From: an uncultured Eubacteriales bacterium
Lineage (GTDB): Bacteria > Bacillota > Clostridia > Lachnospirales > Bianqueaceae
DNA length: 22,725 nt
Direction: 5' to 3'
NCBI GenBank assembly: GCA_902493345.1
Contig: CABUPM010000029.1
Span: 1 to 22,725 of the forward strand
Part shown: positions 1 to 7,781 of the stretch, one piece after another
How positions within the stretch are numbered: the stretch's first letter is position 1
How the letters are laid out: the number at the start of each line of letters is the position of its first letter
The notes under the pieces: model-generated
The model's input: only the letters and a program-made list of their open reading frames with translations
Database searches by the model: none
Told to the model about the DNA's origin: nothing
Translations under genes and position numbers: made by a program

Positions 1-508
1 TCAGCTCATATTCCACTACGGTATCATTCAGTCCGAAATACGGCTTGATATCCGATCCGGGAGTCATCGGCTCCGGGAACACATAGATTCCGCTCTCGGG
101 CGCGTCCGGATAATCGTTGCGGTCAAATCCCAGCTCTTCTACAGAGCAGAGCATACCGTCGGACTCTACGCCGCGCAGCTTGCCCTTCTTGATCTTAACG
201 CCGCCCGGCAGGCTGGAGCCGGACAGTGCCACCGGCACATACTGACCCGCTTCGACATTGGGCGCTCCGGTTACGATCTGCAGCGGCGCTTCCTGACCGA
301 CATCTACCTGGCAGATTACCAGATGATCCGAATCCGGATGCTTTTCTACGGATAAGAGCTTACCCACGACCACCTTATCAATATCGGTTCCGAGCGCTTC
401 CGTACCCTCTACGATGGTACCGCTCATCGTCATCGCTTCACTGTATTCTGCGACCTTGGACGTATCGATCTCCATATAGTCCTTCAGCCACGACATTGGC
501 ATATTCAT
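1..508 (-). CDS. pheT: Phenylalanyl-tRNA synthetase beta subunit, N-terminal part (runs off left edge)
   Basis: Only the first 169 codons are inside the window. PheT pairs with PheS in the cytoplasmic alpha2-beta2 enzyme that charges tRNA-Phe. The protein begins MNMPMSWLKDYMEID, as PheT usually does, followed by the tRNA-binding (EMAP/OB-fold) domain at about residues 40-155, with the recognisable stretches KHPDSDHL, IVTGAPNV, LPGGVKIKKGKLRGV and GMLCS. The ATG at 508-506 is chosen because a GGGAG ribosome binding site lies upstream and because it sits only 20 nt after the pheS stop, so the two genes are one operon controlled by the T-box leader. The B3/B4 editing and C-terminal domains are beyond the edge and cannot be judged. 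The assignment is very secure from motif order and from pheS next door. Confidence 0.96.
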   Translation of the reverse strand, partial: MNMPMSWLKDYMEIDTSKVAEYSEAMTMSGTIVEGTEALGTDIDKVVVGKLLSVEKHPDSDHLVICQVDVGQEAPLQIVTGAPNVEAGQYVPVALSGSSLPGGVKIKKGKLRGVESDGMLCSVEELGFDRNDYPDAPESGIYVFPEPMTPGSDIKPYFGLNDTVVEYEL

Positions 509-528
509 ATCTGTCTATTCTCCCTTCC

Positions 529-1557
529 TCAGAACTGCTCTAAGAACCGCTGGTCATTCTCAAACAGAAGCCGCAGATCCTCAATCGAATACTTCTGCAT
601 GGTGATACGATCCAGTCCTACACCAAAGGCAAAGCCGCTGTATACGGACGAATCCACACCGCCCATCTCCAACACCTTGGGATGCACCATACCGCAGCCC
701 AGGACCTCAATCCAGCCGCTTCCCTTGCACACCCGGCAGCCCTTGCCGCCGCACGCGAAGCAGGAGCAGTCCACCTCCGCGCTGGGCTCCGTAAACGGGA
801 AGTGATGGGGACGGAAACGAACCTCCAGGTTATCGTTATTGTACAGCTTTCTCAGGAAGGTAATCATGGTTCCCTTAAGGTCGGCCATCGTAATGCCCTT
901 ATCGACGACCAGTCCTTCGATCTGATGGAATACCGGGGAATGCGTAGCGTCCACTTCATCACTGCGGTATACCCGTCCCGGCGCGATTACCTTGATCGGA
1001 GGCTTCATCCGCTCCATGGTACGGATCTGTACCGGGGAGGTCTGCGTTCTCAGCAGCAGCTCTCTGGCGCCCTTAATATAAAAGGTATCCTGTTCATCCC
1101 GGGCCGGATGTCCTTCCGGAATATTCAGCGCTTCAAAATCATAATACTGGGACTCTACTTCCGGGCCATCTACCACGTTGTATCCCATACCGATAAAGAT
1201 ATTCTGGACTTCTTCCAGTGTCTTATACAACGGATGCTTATGTCCGAGGCGAGGATGCTTGCCCGGCATGGTTACATCCAGCTTCTCTCTCTCCAGCTTT
1301 GCCTCCATGGCAATCGAGCCCAACATCTTACGACGCTCCTCCAGCCGCGCCTCGATCTGAGAACGCACTTCATTGGCCACCTGACCGATGACCGGCCGCT
1401 CCTCCGCGCTTAGCTCCTTCATGCCGCGCAGTACGCCTGTCAGCTCACCCTTCTTTCCAAGATACGCTACACGAATCTCTTCCAGGCCCTTCAGATCCTT
1501 GACCGTATCGATCACCTGCTGCGCCTGCTCGCGTATCTGCTCCAACTTTTCCTTCAT
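529..1557 (-). CDS. pheS: Phenylalanyl-tRNA synthetase alpha subunit
   Basis: This 342-residue protein is the catalytic subunit of phenylalanyl-tRNA synthetase, a class II enzyme that joins phenylalanine to tRNA-Phe. Residues 1-90 form the N-terminal coiled-coil arm. Class II motif 2 appears as GRVYRSDEVDATHSPVFHQIEG and motif 3 as GFAFGVGLDRITM near the C-terminus. A Cys-rich insert (CSCFACGGKGCRVC) is present, as in many Firmicute PheS. The frame stays open upstream to 1740, but that extension is the untranslated T-box leader. I place the start at the ATG 1557-1555 because an AGGAGG lies 7 nt upstream; the other in-frame ATG at 1563 is only 1 nt from it. Length is normal for the family. The gene ends in TGA. 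Confidence 0.97.
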   Translation of the reverse strand: MKEKLEQIREQAQQVIDTVKDLKGLEEIRVAYLGKKGELTGVLRGMKELSAEERPVIGQVANEVRSQIEARLEERRKMLGSIAMEAKLEREKLDVTMPGKHPRLGHKHPLYKTLEEVQNIFIGMGYNVVDGPEVESQYYDFEALNIPEGHPARDEQDTFYIKGARELLLRTQTSPVQIRTMERMKPPIKVIAPGRVYRSDEVDATHSPVFHQIEGLVVDKGITMADLKGTMITFLRKLYNNDNLEVRFRPHHFPFTEPSAEVDCSCFACGGKGCRVCKGSGWIEVLGCGMVHPKVLEMGGVDSSVYSGFAFGVGLDRITMQKYSIEDLRLLFENDQRFLEQF

Positions 1558-1579
1558 AGCCATTCCTCCTTTGATCCAT

Positions 1580-1610
1580 AAAAAAAGCCCCATCCCTATA
1601 GGGACGAGGC
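1580..1610 (-). terminator. Regulated intrinsic terminator of the T-box
   Basis: On the minus strand GCCTCGTCCC-TATA-GGGATGGGGC forms a 10-bp hairpin (1610-1587) followed by seven Ts (1586-1580). It ends about 20 nt before the pheS start. Its 5' arm overlaps the antiterminator segment, as expected for a T-box switch. Confidence 0.92.
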
Positions 1611-1840
1611 TGCAGCTCCGCGGTACCACCCTGAATCCGATCCGCGCCATACACGGACCGACTCTCTGCCCTCTAACGCCGGGCTCCGCGTTTCCCCTTA
1701 CTGGATTCGGGGGAAATGCTCCAGCGGGAAAGTTCGACAATGCGCTTCTTGAAAAGGCTCTCAGCCCATAGACCTCTTCTCTCTGCTAAGAAGGAATGCA
1801 CCTCTACTGACCGCTTTCACAGCATTTGCTGTATTCGGAT
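1580..1840 (-). promoter_or_regulatory. T-box riboswitch leader of pheST (Phe specifier)
   Basis: The transcribed leader upstream of pheS carries the invariant T-box sequence AGGGTGGTACCGCG (minus strand, within 1619-1632). It is followed by an intrinsic terminator, and the pairing segment CGTCCCT can instead complete an antiterminator. The distal stem I element GGGCTGAGAGCC lies further upstream. The stretch GAACTTTCCCGCTGGAGC (1735-1718) looks like the specifier loop, with UUC (Phe) at 1730-1728. The bulge UGGU would pair with the ACCA end of uncharged tRNA-Phe. The family mechanism is that uncharged tRNA-Phe binds and allows readthrough into pheS. The T-box core and terminator are certain; the specifier position is my reading. 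Confidence 0.93.
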
Positions 1841-1846
1841 ATTCCT

Positions 1847-1874
1847 ATTATAGCACGGAGCGCCCGTTTGTCAA
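1847..1874 (-). promoter_or_regulatory. pheS: Promoter of the pheST T-box transcript
   Basis: On the minus strand TTGACA (1874-1869) and TATAAT (1852-1847) are separated by 16 bp, with an extended -10 (TGC directly before TATAAT). It is close to ideal for the housekeeping sigma factor and sits just upstream of the T-box leader. Confidence 0.88.
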
Positions 1875-1891
1875 CTGTTTTTTACGGAATC

Positions 1892-1920
1892 TTGCGGAAA
1901 AGGGCTTTCTATGCTATAAT
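1892..1920 (+). promoter_or_regulatory. Promoter of the M32 carboxypeptidase gene
   Basis: TTGCGG (1892-1897) and TATAAT (1915-1920) are 17 bp apart, with TGC before the -10 (extended -10). The start codon at 1950 and its ribosome binding site (AAAGGAG, 1935-1941) follow at once, so the leader is short. Confidence 0.8.
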
Positions 1921-1949
1921 AGCCTCAAATTGACAAAGGAGTGATCCCC

Positions 1950-3455
1950 ATGGATACAACACAGGCATTACAGCAGCTGGAAGAGCTGCAGCAAAAGCTT
2001 TTTGCATTGAATTACGCCCTCTCTGCCATCAACCTGGACGCGGTTACGGCCGCTCCGCCGGATACCGCGGAAGGCCGCGGATTGGCTCAGGGTGTTCTGA
2101 GCTCTTATCTGTACCCTCTGGCTTACGGTACGGAAACCGGAGAGCTCTTATCCTATCTGACCGCACACAAGGCCGAACTCTCTGAGCGGGACGCGCGCAT
2201 TGTAGAAGAGATGAAGCGTTCCTATGATGAGACGCATCAGATGCCGCAGGAAGAGTATGTCGCCTATCAGGTGCTTCTCGGCGAGGCACAGAGCGTTTGG
2301 CATAAGGCCAAGGCCGCCAATGATTACGCCGCGTTTGCTCCTTACCTGGAGAAGATCATCGACGCCAACCGCCGGATCGCTTCCTACATGGATGCTTCCC
2401 GTCCTGCTTATGAGGTGCTTCTGGACAGCTATGAGCGCGGACTGACCACACAGCAGCTCGATGCCTTCTTTGATCAACTGCGTTCCGTGATCGTCCCCCT
2501 GCTCCACCGCATTCAGACCGAAGGCACTCCGATCGACGACAGCTTTCTGTATCAGGAGTACCCGATTGAACAGCAGCGCCAGCTGTCCGACTATCTGATG
2601 GAGGTTCTGGGAATCGACCGCGCTCACTGCAGCATCGCGGAGACAGAGCATGCCTTTACAAGCAATTTTGACCGCAACGATGTCCGTATTACGACGCATT
2701 ATTATCTGCATGATGTCGCAAGCTCCATGTATTCCGTCATCCATGAATCCGGCCACGCTCTCTATGAGCTGGGCGTCAGCGAGACCTACGACCATACCGC
2801 TCTCGCGGGCGGTGTCTCCATGGGGATCCATGAGAGCCAATCCCGCCTCTTTGAAAACATGTTCGGCCGCAGTGAAGGATTTATCAACCGCATCTATCCC
2901 AAACTGCTGGAGCTTTTCCCGAGCCAGCTTTCCGGCGTCAGCGCCCATGATTTCTACCGGGCCGTCAACAAGGTGGAGCCGTCCCTGATCCGCACCGAGG
3001 CCGACGAACTGACCTACTGCCTGCACATCATGGTGCGCTATGAGATCGAAAAACAGATGATCGCGGGAACCGTAACGGTACAGGATCTGCCAGCTCTCTG
3101 GGCACAGAAGATGCAGGAATACCTGGGGATCGACGTTCCTTCCGACCGTGAGGGCGTATTGCAGGACTCCCATTGGAGCGGCGGCGCGATCGGATACTTC
3201 CCAACCTACGCGCTTGGCAGCGCGTATGCCGCACAGTTTGTACACCGGATGCAGCAGGATTTTCCGATATATGAAGCTGTCGCTGAAGGAGATTTCTCTA
3301 AGATCAATGCCTGGCTGGATGAGCATATCCATCAATACGGACGCTTCTATCCGCCGGCAGAGCTGTTCCGTCGCTGCTGCGAAGCCGAATTTGACCCGAA
3401 GTATTATACGGATTATCTGACACAGAAGTTCTCAAAGATATATCAGCTGGATTAA
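1950..3455 (+). CDS. Metallocarboxypeptidase, M32 (Taq) family
   Basis: This 501-residue protein is a zinc-dependent carboxypeptidase of the M32/Thermus Taq family, which trims amino acids from peptide C-termini in the cytoplasm. The family hallmarks are all present: DVRITTHY, the zinc site HESGH at residues 265-269 inside IHESGHALYELG, GIHESQSRLFEN with the third zinc ligand Glu, and IRTEADELTYCLHIMVRYEIE. There is no signal peptide. Length matches the family (about 500). The frame is open from a GTG at 1941, but I choose the ATG at 1950 because AAAGGAG ends 8 nt before it. The gene stands alone between its own promoter and a terminator shared with phoU. The in vivo substrate cannot be read from the sequence. 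Confidence 0.95.
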   Translation: MDTTQALQQLEELQQKLFALNYALSAINLDAVTAAPPDTAEGRGLAQGVLSSYLYPLAYGTETGELLSYLTAHKAELSERDARIVEEMKRSYDETHQMPQEEYVAYQVLLGEAQSVWHKAKAANDYAAFAPYLEKIIDANRRIASYMDASRPAYEVLLDSYERGLTTQQLDAFFDQLRSVIVPLLHRIQTEGTPIDDSFLYQEYPIEQQRQLSDYLMEVLGIDRAHCSIAETEHAFTSNFDRNDVRITTHYYLHDVASSMYSVIHESGHALYELGVSETYDHTALAGGVSMGIHESQSRLFENMFGRSEGFINRIYPKLLELFPSQLSGVSAHDFYRAVNKVEPSLIRTEADELTYCLHIMVRYEIEKQMIAGTVTVQDLPALWAQKMQEYLGIDVPSDREGVLQDSHWSGGAIGYFPTYALGSAYAAQFVHRMQQDFPIYEAVAEGDFSKINAWLDEHIHQYGRFYPPAELFRRCCEAEFDPKYYTDYLTQKFSKIYQLD

Positions 3456-3460
3456 AAGAC

Positions 3461-3500
3461 AGGGGCCTGCCGCACTAATGTACGACAGGCCCCTATTCTT
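3461..3500. terminator. Bidirectional terminator between the M32 gene and phoU
   Basis: AGGGGCCTG (3461-3469) pairs with CAGGCCCCT (3486-3494). A T-rich stretch (ATTCTTTT) follows on the plus strand, and TCTTTTAA follows on the minus strand. It lies exactly between two convergent genes and can serve both. Confidence 0.88.
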
Positions 3501-3508
3501 TTGGGCTG

Positions 3509-4174
3509 TCAATGCTCCCACAGCTGATGCTCGTGGTTCTTGTGCTTGCCTGTAATGGAGAATTCTACCCATTCGGCGATATTCACCGCGTGGTCGCCGA
3601 TTCTCTCCAGATATTTACCGGCCATCAGAAGGTCCAGGCCGACCCGCGCCTCCATCTCACCGTGGACCATGACCTGCGGGAGGTCGGTCCGAAGCTGCTC
3701 AAACAGGGTATCCACCGTATCGTCATCCGTGATTACCTTGTGCGCCAGCTCCAAATCGGCATTTACAAAGGCTTCAATGCTCTCATTGACCATCTGTACC
3801 GCCGCCTTGGCCATATCGTTCAATACGGACTTCTCCGCCAACCCGCTGTTAGCGAGATATGCCGACAGTTCCGCTATATCCGCTGCCTGGTCTCCGATAC
3901 GCTCCATGTCAGAGATCATCTTAAGCGCCGCCGAGATCCTACGCAGATCTCCGGCCACCGGCTGCTGCTGTAAAAGCAGGTGAAGACACAGATCCTCGAT
4001 CTGGCGTTCCATCTTATCGATCTGCTCATCCGCATGATATGCTCTCTCCCGACCGCCGGGTGTCCGTCCCATGATAGAGACCGCGGCCGCCGAGATGGCT
4101 TCCTCACACAGATTTCCCATATGGATCATCTGTTCATGCAGCTCTTTTAACTGTTCGTTATACTGATTGCGCAT
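3509..4174 (-). CDS. phoU: Phosphate transport system accessory regulator PhoU
   Basis: This 221-residue all-helical protein is PhoU, which in studied bacteria links the PstSCAB transporter to the phosphate sensor kinase and restrains uptake when phosphate is plentiful. Two PhoU repeats are visible: one with ERIGDQAADIAE near residue 85 and one with LERIGDHAVNIAEW near residue 190. These E/D-rich segments bind metal in the family. The length is typical (about 220). The ATG overlaps the pstB stop by one base (TGATG), with GGGAGG upstream, so translation is probably coupled. It is the last gene of the pst operon. No phoP or phoR gene is visible in the window. Confidence 0.96.
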   Translation of the reverse strand: MRNQYNEQLKELHEQMIHMGNLCEEAISAAAVSIMGRTPGGRERAYHADEQIDKMERQIEDLCLHLLLQQQPVAGDLRRISAALKMISDMERIGDQAADIAELSAYLANSGLAEKSVLNDMAKAAVQMVNESIEAFVNADLELAHKVITDDDTVDTLFEQLRTDLPQVMVHGEMEARVGLDLLMAGKYLERIGDHAVNIAEWVEFSITGKHKNHEHQLWEH

Positions 4175-4923
4175 CAGCCAAACCTCCCTGTAATGTATTC
4201 TTCTGTCCGCGGATCCTTCGGCAGGCTGAAGATCTGTTCGGTCTCTCCGAATTCCACCACTTCCCCCAGCAGAAAGAACGCCGTCTTGTCAGAAATACGT
4301 GCCGCCTGCTGCATATTGTGTGTTACCATGACAATGGTATAATTCTTCTTCAATTCTACCGCCAGGTCCTCTATTCTGGACGTCGAGATCGGATCCAGCG
4401 CTGAAGTCGGCTCATCCATAAGCAGCACCTCCGGCTTGACCGCCAGTGCTCTGGCAATGCACAGACGCTGCTGCTGTCCTCCGGAGAGTCCCAACGCGCT
4501 CTTTTTCAGCCGATCCTTGACCTCATCCCAGATGGCGGCTCCGCGCAGGGATTCTTCCACGATCTGATCCAGTTCTCTGCGAGAACGGATCCCATGTGTC
4601 CGCGGGCCAAACGCGATATTGTCATAGATACTCATCGGGAAGGGATTGGGCTTTTGAAATACCATACCCACACGCTTTCTCAGCAGGCTGGGATCCATTC
4701 CCTTGTAGATATTGTCCTGATCCAGCAGAACCTCTCCGCTGATCCGGCACCCTTCCACCAGATCGTTCATCCGATTCAATGTCTTTAACAATGTAGACTT
4801 ACCGCAACCGGAGGGCCCGATAAAAGCGGTGATCTCCTTCTCCGGAATCTTCATGTCGATCCCTTTCAGCGCCTTAAAATCGTTGTACCACAGTTCCAGA
4901 TTCCGTATTGTAAATTTATCCAT
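4174..4923 (-). CDS. pstB: Phosphate ABC transporter ATP-binding protein PstB
   Basis: PstB is the ATPase that powers the Pst high-affinity phosphate importer at the inner face of the membrane. The 249-residue product shows Walker A GPSGCGKST at residues 36-44, the Q-loop in VGMVFQKPNPFPMSIYDN (typical of PstB), the signature LSGGQQQR, Walker B VLLMDEP and the switch His in VMVTHNM. A GTG at 4932 would add three residues and overlap the pstA stop. I prefer the ATG at 4923 because AAGGGG lies 8 nt before it and the product MDKFTIRNL matches usual PstB starts. Its tail overlaps phoU by one base. Confidence 0.97.
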   Translation of the reverse strand: MDKFTIRNLELWYNDFKALKGIDMKIPEKEITAFIGPSGCGKSTLLKTLNRMNDLVEGCRISGEVLLDQDNIYKGMDPSLLRKRVGMVFQKPNPFPMSIYDNIAFGPRTHGIRSRRELDQIVEESLRGAAIWDEVKDRLKKSALGLSGGQQQRLCIARALAVKPEVLLMDEPTSALDPISTSRIEDLAVELKKNYTIVMVTHNMQQAARISDKTAFFLLGEVVEFGETEQIFSLPKDPRTEEYITGRFG

Positions 4924-4928
4924 TCTAC

Positions 4929-5810
4929 TCACCCCTTATCCGCCTGTATTCTTTTCGCAACCCAACCGGCCAATGCGTTGATCAGCAGCACCAATACCAG
5001 TAGAACAACCGCTGTCGCATATGCCTGATCGGTATAAAGTCCCTCCGACAGCAGCGCGTACATATGAACCGACAATGTACGGCCCGCCTGCATCAAACTC
5101 GTCGGAACTCCCGGAACCGTACCGGAAGTATAGATCAGAGCCGCTGTCTCACCGACAATCCTTCCGATCGCAAGGATTATACCGGAGAGAATTCCAGGAA
5201 CCGCGGAAGGTAGAACCACACGGAATACAGTCCGCAGTCTTCCCGCTCCCAGGCCGAAGCTGCCCTCCCGGTACGTATCTGGAACCGCTTTGAGCGCCTC
5301 CTCCGTCGTCCGCATGATGGTGGGCAGAATCATAATGGCAAGCGTCAGCGCGCCGGACAGCATCGAACGTCCGAAATGCAACGCGATTACAAAGATCAGG
5401 TAGCCAAACAGGCCGTATACAATTGATGGGATTCCGGCAAGCGTTTCTGTGGTCATCCTTACCAGACCGACCAGCTTATTGCCGCGCCCCGCATATTCTA
5501 CCAGATAAATCGCTGCCCCTATGCCAATGGGAACCGCGATCAAAAGCGTCAATCCCGTCATGGTAAAGGTATTGATGATGGCCGGCATCATAGAGACATT
5601 CTCGGAATTATATTCCCACGCAAACAGCTCCGGCTTCAGATACGGGATTCCTTTGACCAGAATATAGCCGACAAGCAGCACCAGGATGCCTACTGTCACG
5701 ATGGCCGATATGCATACCAGCAAAAACGCCGCAAACGACATTGGATGCTTCTTGTAAAAACGCAGTTTATCCCGTATGGTCAGACAATTTATATTCTGCG
5801 GAGTACTCAT
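4929..5810 (-). CDS. pstA: Phosphate ABC transporter permease PstA
   Basis: PstA is one of the two membrane subunits forming the phosphate channel of the Pst importer. The 293-residue protein has about six hydrophobic membrane segments; the first follows a charged N-terminus ending at KKHPMSFAAF. The binding-protein-dependent permease loop that docks onto PstB reads EGSFGLGAGRLRTVFRVVLP. TLAGIPSIVYGLFGYLIFV is typical of PstA. The ATG at 5810 has an excellent AAAGGAGG site and overlaps the pstC stop by four bases (ATGA). Length is normal. Confidence 0.96.
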   Translation of the reverse strand: MSTPQNINCLTIRDKLRFYKKHPMSFAAFLLVCISAIVTVGILVLLVGYILVKGIPYLKPELFAWEYNSENVSMMPAIINTFTMTGLTLLIAVPIGIGAAIYLVEYAGRGNKLVGLVRMTTETLAGIPSIVYGLFGYLIFVIALHFGRSMLSGALTLAIMILPTIMRTTEEALKAVPDTYREGSFGLGAGRLRTVFRVVLPSAVPGILSGIILAIGRIVGETAALIYTSGTVPGVPTSLMQAGRTLSVHMYALLSEGLYTDQAYATAVVLLVLVLLINALAGWVAKRIQADKG

Positions 5811-6661
5811 AACTGCTTCCTCCTTTTAAATGCGGAGAGGGACAGATTGATGATCAGAATGAAGACAAAGAGAACAACAGCTGTCGCAATCAGCGCTTCT
5901 CTGTGCAGATCGGCGGCATACCCCATCTCCAATACGATATTGGCTGTCAATGTCCGGACTCCGGACAGTACGCTGCCCGGCAGAATTGGCTGATTTCCGG
6001 CTACCATACTGACCGCCATCGCTTCTCCGATCGCACGGCCGATTCCCAGAACAACGCCCGCGATTACGCCGGAGTTGGCCGCCGGCAGAACCACCTTAAA
6101 TACACTGCGCTCATGGGTTGCCCCCAGCGCCAGCGCTCCTTCATAGAAGCTGTTGTCCACTGCCCGCAGCGCTGCCTCGGACACGCTGATAATCGTAGGC
6201 AGGATCATGATGCCCAGCATGATCGATGCCGTCAGTATATTCTTACCGCTGGGCGCTCCTGTCATCCGCTGCATCCACGGTACAATCACTACCAAGCCAA
6301 AGAAGCCGTATACAATCGACGGAATCCCTGCCAGCAGGTCTATCACCGGCTTCAGGATCTTGTGAAGCTTCTTCGGGCAAAAGCGCGCCATGAAAACAGC
6401 GCACAAAAGGCCGATCGGCACTCCTACCACCAGCGCCCCGGCCGTCACATAGATACTGCCCAGAATCATAGGAAAGATCCCATACAGATCCTGTCCCGGC
6501 TTCCATTGTGTGCCGCACAGAAAGTTCAGCCATCCGATCTCCTGGATCGCCGGAACTCCGTTGGCAAATAAGAACAAGCAGATCAGAACTACCGATATAA
6601 TAGAGATGCATGCGGTCATCAGGAAGACCGCATACATCACTTTTTCACCAAGTTTTTTCAT
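5807..6661 (-). CDS. pstC: Phosphate ABC transporter permease PstC
   Basis: PstC is the second membrane subunit of the Pst phosphate importer. The 284-residue protein has six predicted membrane helices, the conserved segment LLAGIPSIVYGFFGL and the EAA-type docking loop EGALALGATHERSVFKVVLP. A longer frame opens at a GTG at 6703, but that would overlap pstS. I take the ATG at 6661 (MKKLGEKVMYAVFLM), 10 nt after the pstS stop, which begins right before the first membrane helix. Its ribosome binding site is poor (only GAGCGGA-like), so it probably depends on translation coming through from pstS. This may lower permease levels relative to the binding protein. Confidence 0.95.
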   Translation of the reverse strand: MKKLGEKVMYAVFLMTACISIISVVLICLFLFANGVPAIQEIGWLNFLCGTQWKPGQDLYGIFPMILGSIYVTAGALVVGVPIGLLCAVFMARFCPKKLHKILKPVIDLLAGIPSIVYGFFGLVVIVPWMQRMTGAPSGKNILTASIMLGIMILPTIISVSEAALRAVDNSFYEGALALGATHERSVFKVVLPAANSGVIAGVVLGIGRAIGEAMAVSMVAGNQPILPGSVLSGVRTLTANIVLEMGYAADLHREALIATAVVLFVFILIINLSLSAFKRRKQL

Positions 6662-6671
6662 GATCGTCCGC

Positions 6672-7571
6672 TCACTGCAGTTCGGACCATTCGGTAATCT
6701 CACCTGTGTAGATCTTCATAACCTGCTTGCTGGTCACACCCTCCAGAGGATTGTCATTGTTGACGATGACCGCGATTCCGTCCAGTGCGATGACGGTGTT
6801 CTTAAGCCCTGCTTCCAGCTCACTGTCCTTCAGCTCACGGGATGCCATGCCGATGTCGCAGATTCCTTCGATCGCGTCATTCATTCCTGTCGTAGAGTCG
6901 CTCTGCTGACCCTCGATTACAGCGTTGGCATTGATTGCTGTGTACGCTTCCTTCAGCTTCTCCATAACCGGAGTTACAGAAGAGGAACCGCCGACAACGA
7001 TCTTACCGGTCGCGCCATTGCTGGTGAAGTCACCGTTGTTGCCCTGGCTGATATATCCATGATCCTCTACCACTGCCTGACCCTGTGCGCTCAGGATAAA
7101 GTTGATAAAGTCCTGTGCCAGATCACTGATCTCTGCCTTGGTCGCGATGTTGAAGGGACGGGATACCTTATAGCTGCCATCCTTCACAGCCTCAACCGAA
7201 GGAGCCGTTCCGTCGACTTTCAGTGCCTTAACCGACTTATCCAAGGAACCCAGAGATATGTATCCAATCGCCGACGCATTTCCGGCAACCGTTGTCATCA
7301 TAACGGAAGTACTGTTTGTGATCTCCGCTGTATCCACAGTCCGGTCAACCTTCTTGCCGTCTGCGTCCTTCTGCTCAATTCCCATCAGTTCAATAAACGC
7401 TCCTCTGGTACCGGAACCATCTTCACGGGACAGTACAGAGATTTTTCCTAACTTTGTGCCGTTGCTATTTATCGCGCTGCCGGAATTTCCGTTTGCGCTT
7501 CCCTGCGCACATCCTACCAGCGAAGCCGCTGCCATAATCACTGTCATTGCAAGTGCTAACCACTTTTTCAT
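6672..7571 (-). CDS. pstS: Phosphate-binding lipoprotein PstS
   Basis: PstS captures phosphate outside the cell and delivers it to PstCA. The 299-residue precursor has a lipoprotein signal peptide with lipobox LVGC (Cys21), followed by a short Ser/Gly/Asn linker. Two PBP-like lobes follow, with the phosphate-binding segments SREDGSGTRGAF and VGGSSSVTPVMEKL and the family stretch TNSTSVMMTTVAGNASAIGY. The order of the two phosphate-binding motifs is reversed relative to E. coli PstS: the SREDGSGTR segment comes first and GSSSVTP later. That suggests a circularly permuted or tandem-lobe arrangement, which I believe is seen in other Clostridia. The ATG at 7571 is chosen over a GTG at 7574 because GGAGG ends 8 nt before it. 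It is the first gene of the operon. Confidence 0.93.
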   Translation of the reverse strand: MKKWLALAMTVIMAAASLVGCAQGSANGNSGSAINSNGTKLGKISVLSREDGSGTRGAFIELMGIEQKDADGKKVDRTVDTAEITNSTSVMMTTVAGNASAIGYISLGSLDKSVKALKVDGTAPSVEAVKDGSYKVSRPFNIATKAEISDLAQDFINFILSAQGQAVVEDHGYISQGNNGDFTSNGATGKIVVGGSSSVTPVMEKLKEAYTAINANAVIEGQQSDSTTGMNDAIEGICDIGMASRELKDSELEAGLKNTVIALDGIAVIVNNDNPLEGVTSKQVMKIYTGEITEWSELQ

Positions 7572-7612
7572 CACTTATTCCTCCATAAGCTTTTATTTTT
7601 GATTACGAGCAA

Positions 7613-7666
7613 AGTATACTGCCGGATTGTAAAAAACGAAGATTACTCATGTAAAATGAAAGTAAA
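7613..7666 (-). promoter_or_regulatory. pst operon promoter with phased PhoP-type repeats
   Basis: The -10 is TATACT (7618-7613). No good -35 is present. Instead four hexamers lie exactly 11 bp apart on the minus strand: TTTACT (7666-7661), TTTACA (7655-7650), AATCTT (7644-7639) and TTTACA (7633-7628). Three of them resemble the Bacillus PhoP consensus TT(A/T/C)ACA, which is also spaced about 11 bp. The last repeat ends 9 bp before the -10, so the repeats overlap where the -35 would be, as expected for an activator-dependent promoter. This is a sequence match only; binding is inferred. Confidence 0.75.
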
Positions 7667-7708
7667 AGAGAGGGAGATTGGCTGGGATATGATTTAATAC
7701 TTTTGTTA

Positions 7709-7737
7709 TTGCTTTTCCTCCTGAAATCACTTATAAT
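7709..7737 (+). promoter_or_regulatory. Promoter of the lipoprotein gene
   Basis: TTGCTT (7709-7714) and TATAAT (7732-7737) are separated by 17 bp. The start codon follows at 7782 with an AAGGAGG site at 7768-7774. The promoter diverges from the pst promoter and sits about 40 bp beyond its repeats. Confidence 0.7.
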
Positions 7738-7781
7738 AGAAGCATAGATTCACGCTTACAATCTAATAAGGAGGCTCTGCT

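Noticed and set aside
1558..1740. Upstream extension of the pheS frame
   Set aside because: The extension is the T-box leader, including its terminator; the ribosome binding site and family alignment place the start at 1557.
2148..3335. A 395-codon open frame antisense to the M32 peptidase
   Set aside because: It is opposite a conserved enzyme, has no known motif and no start signals.
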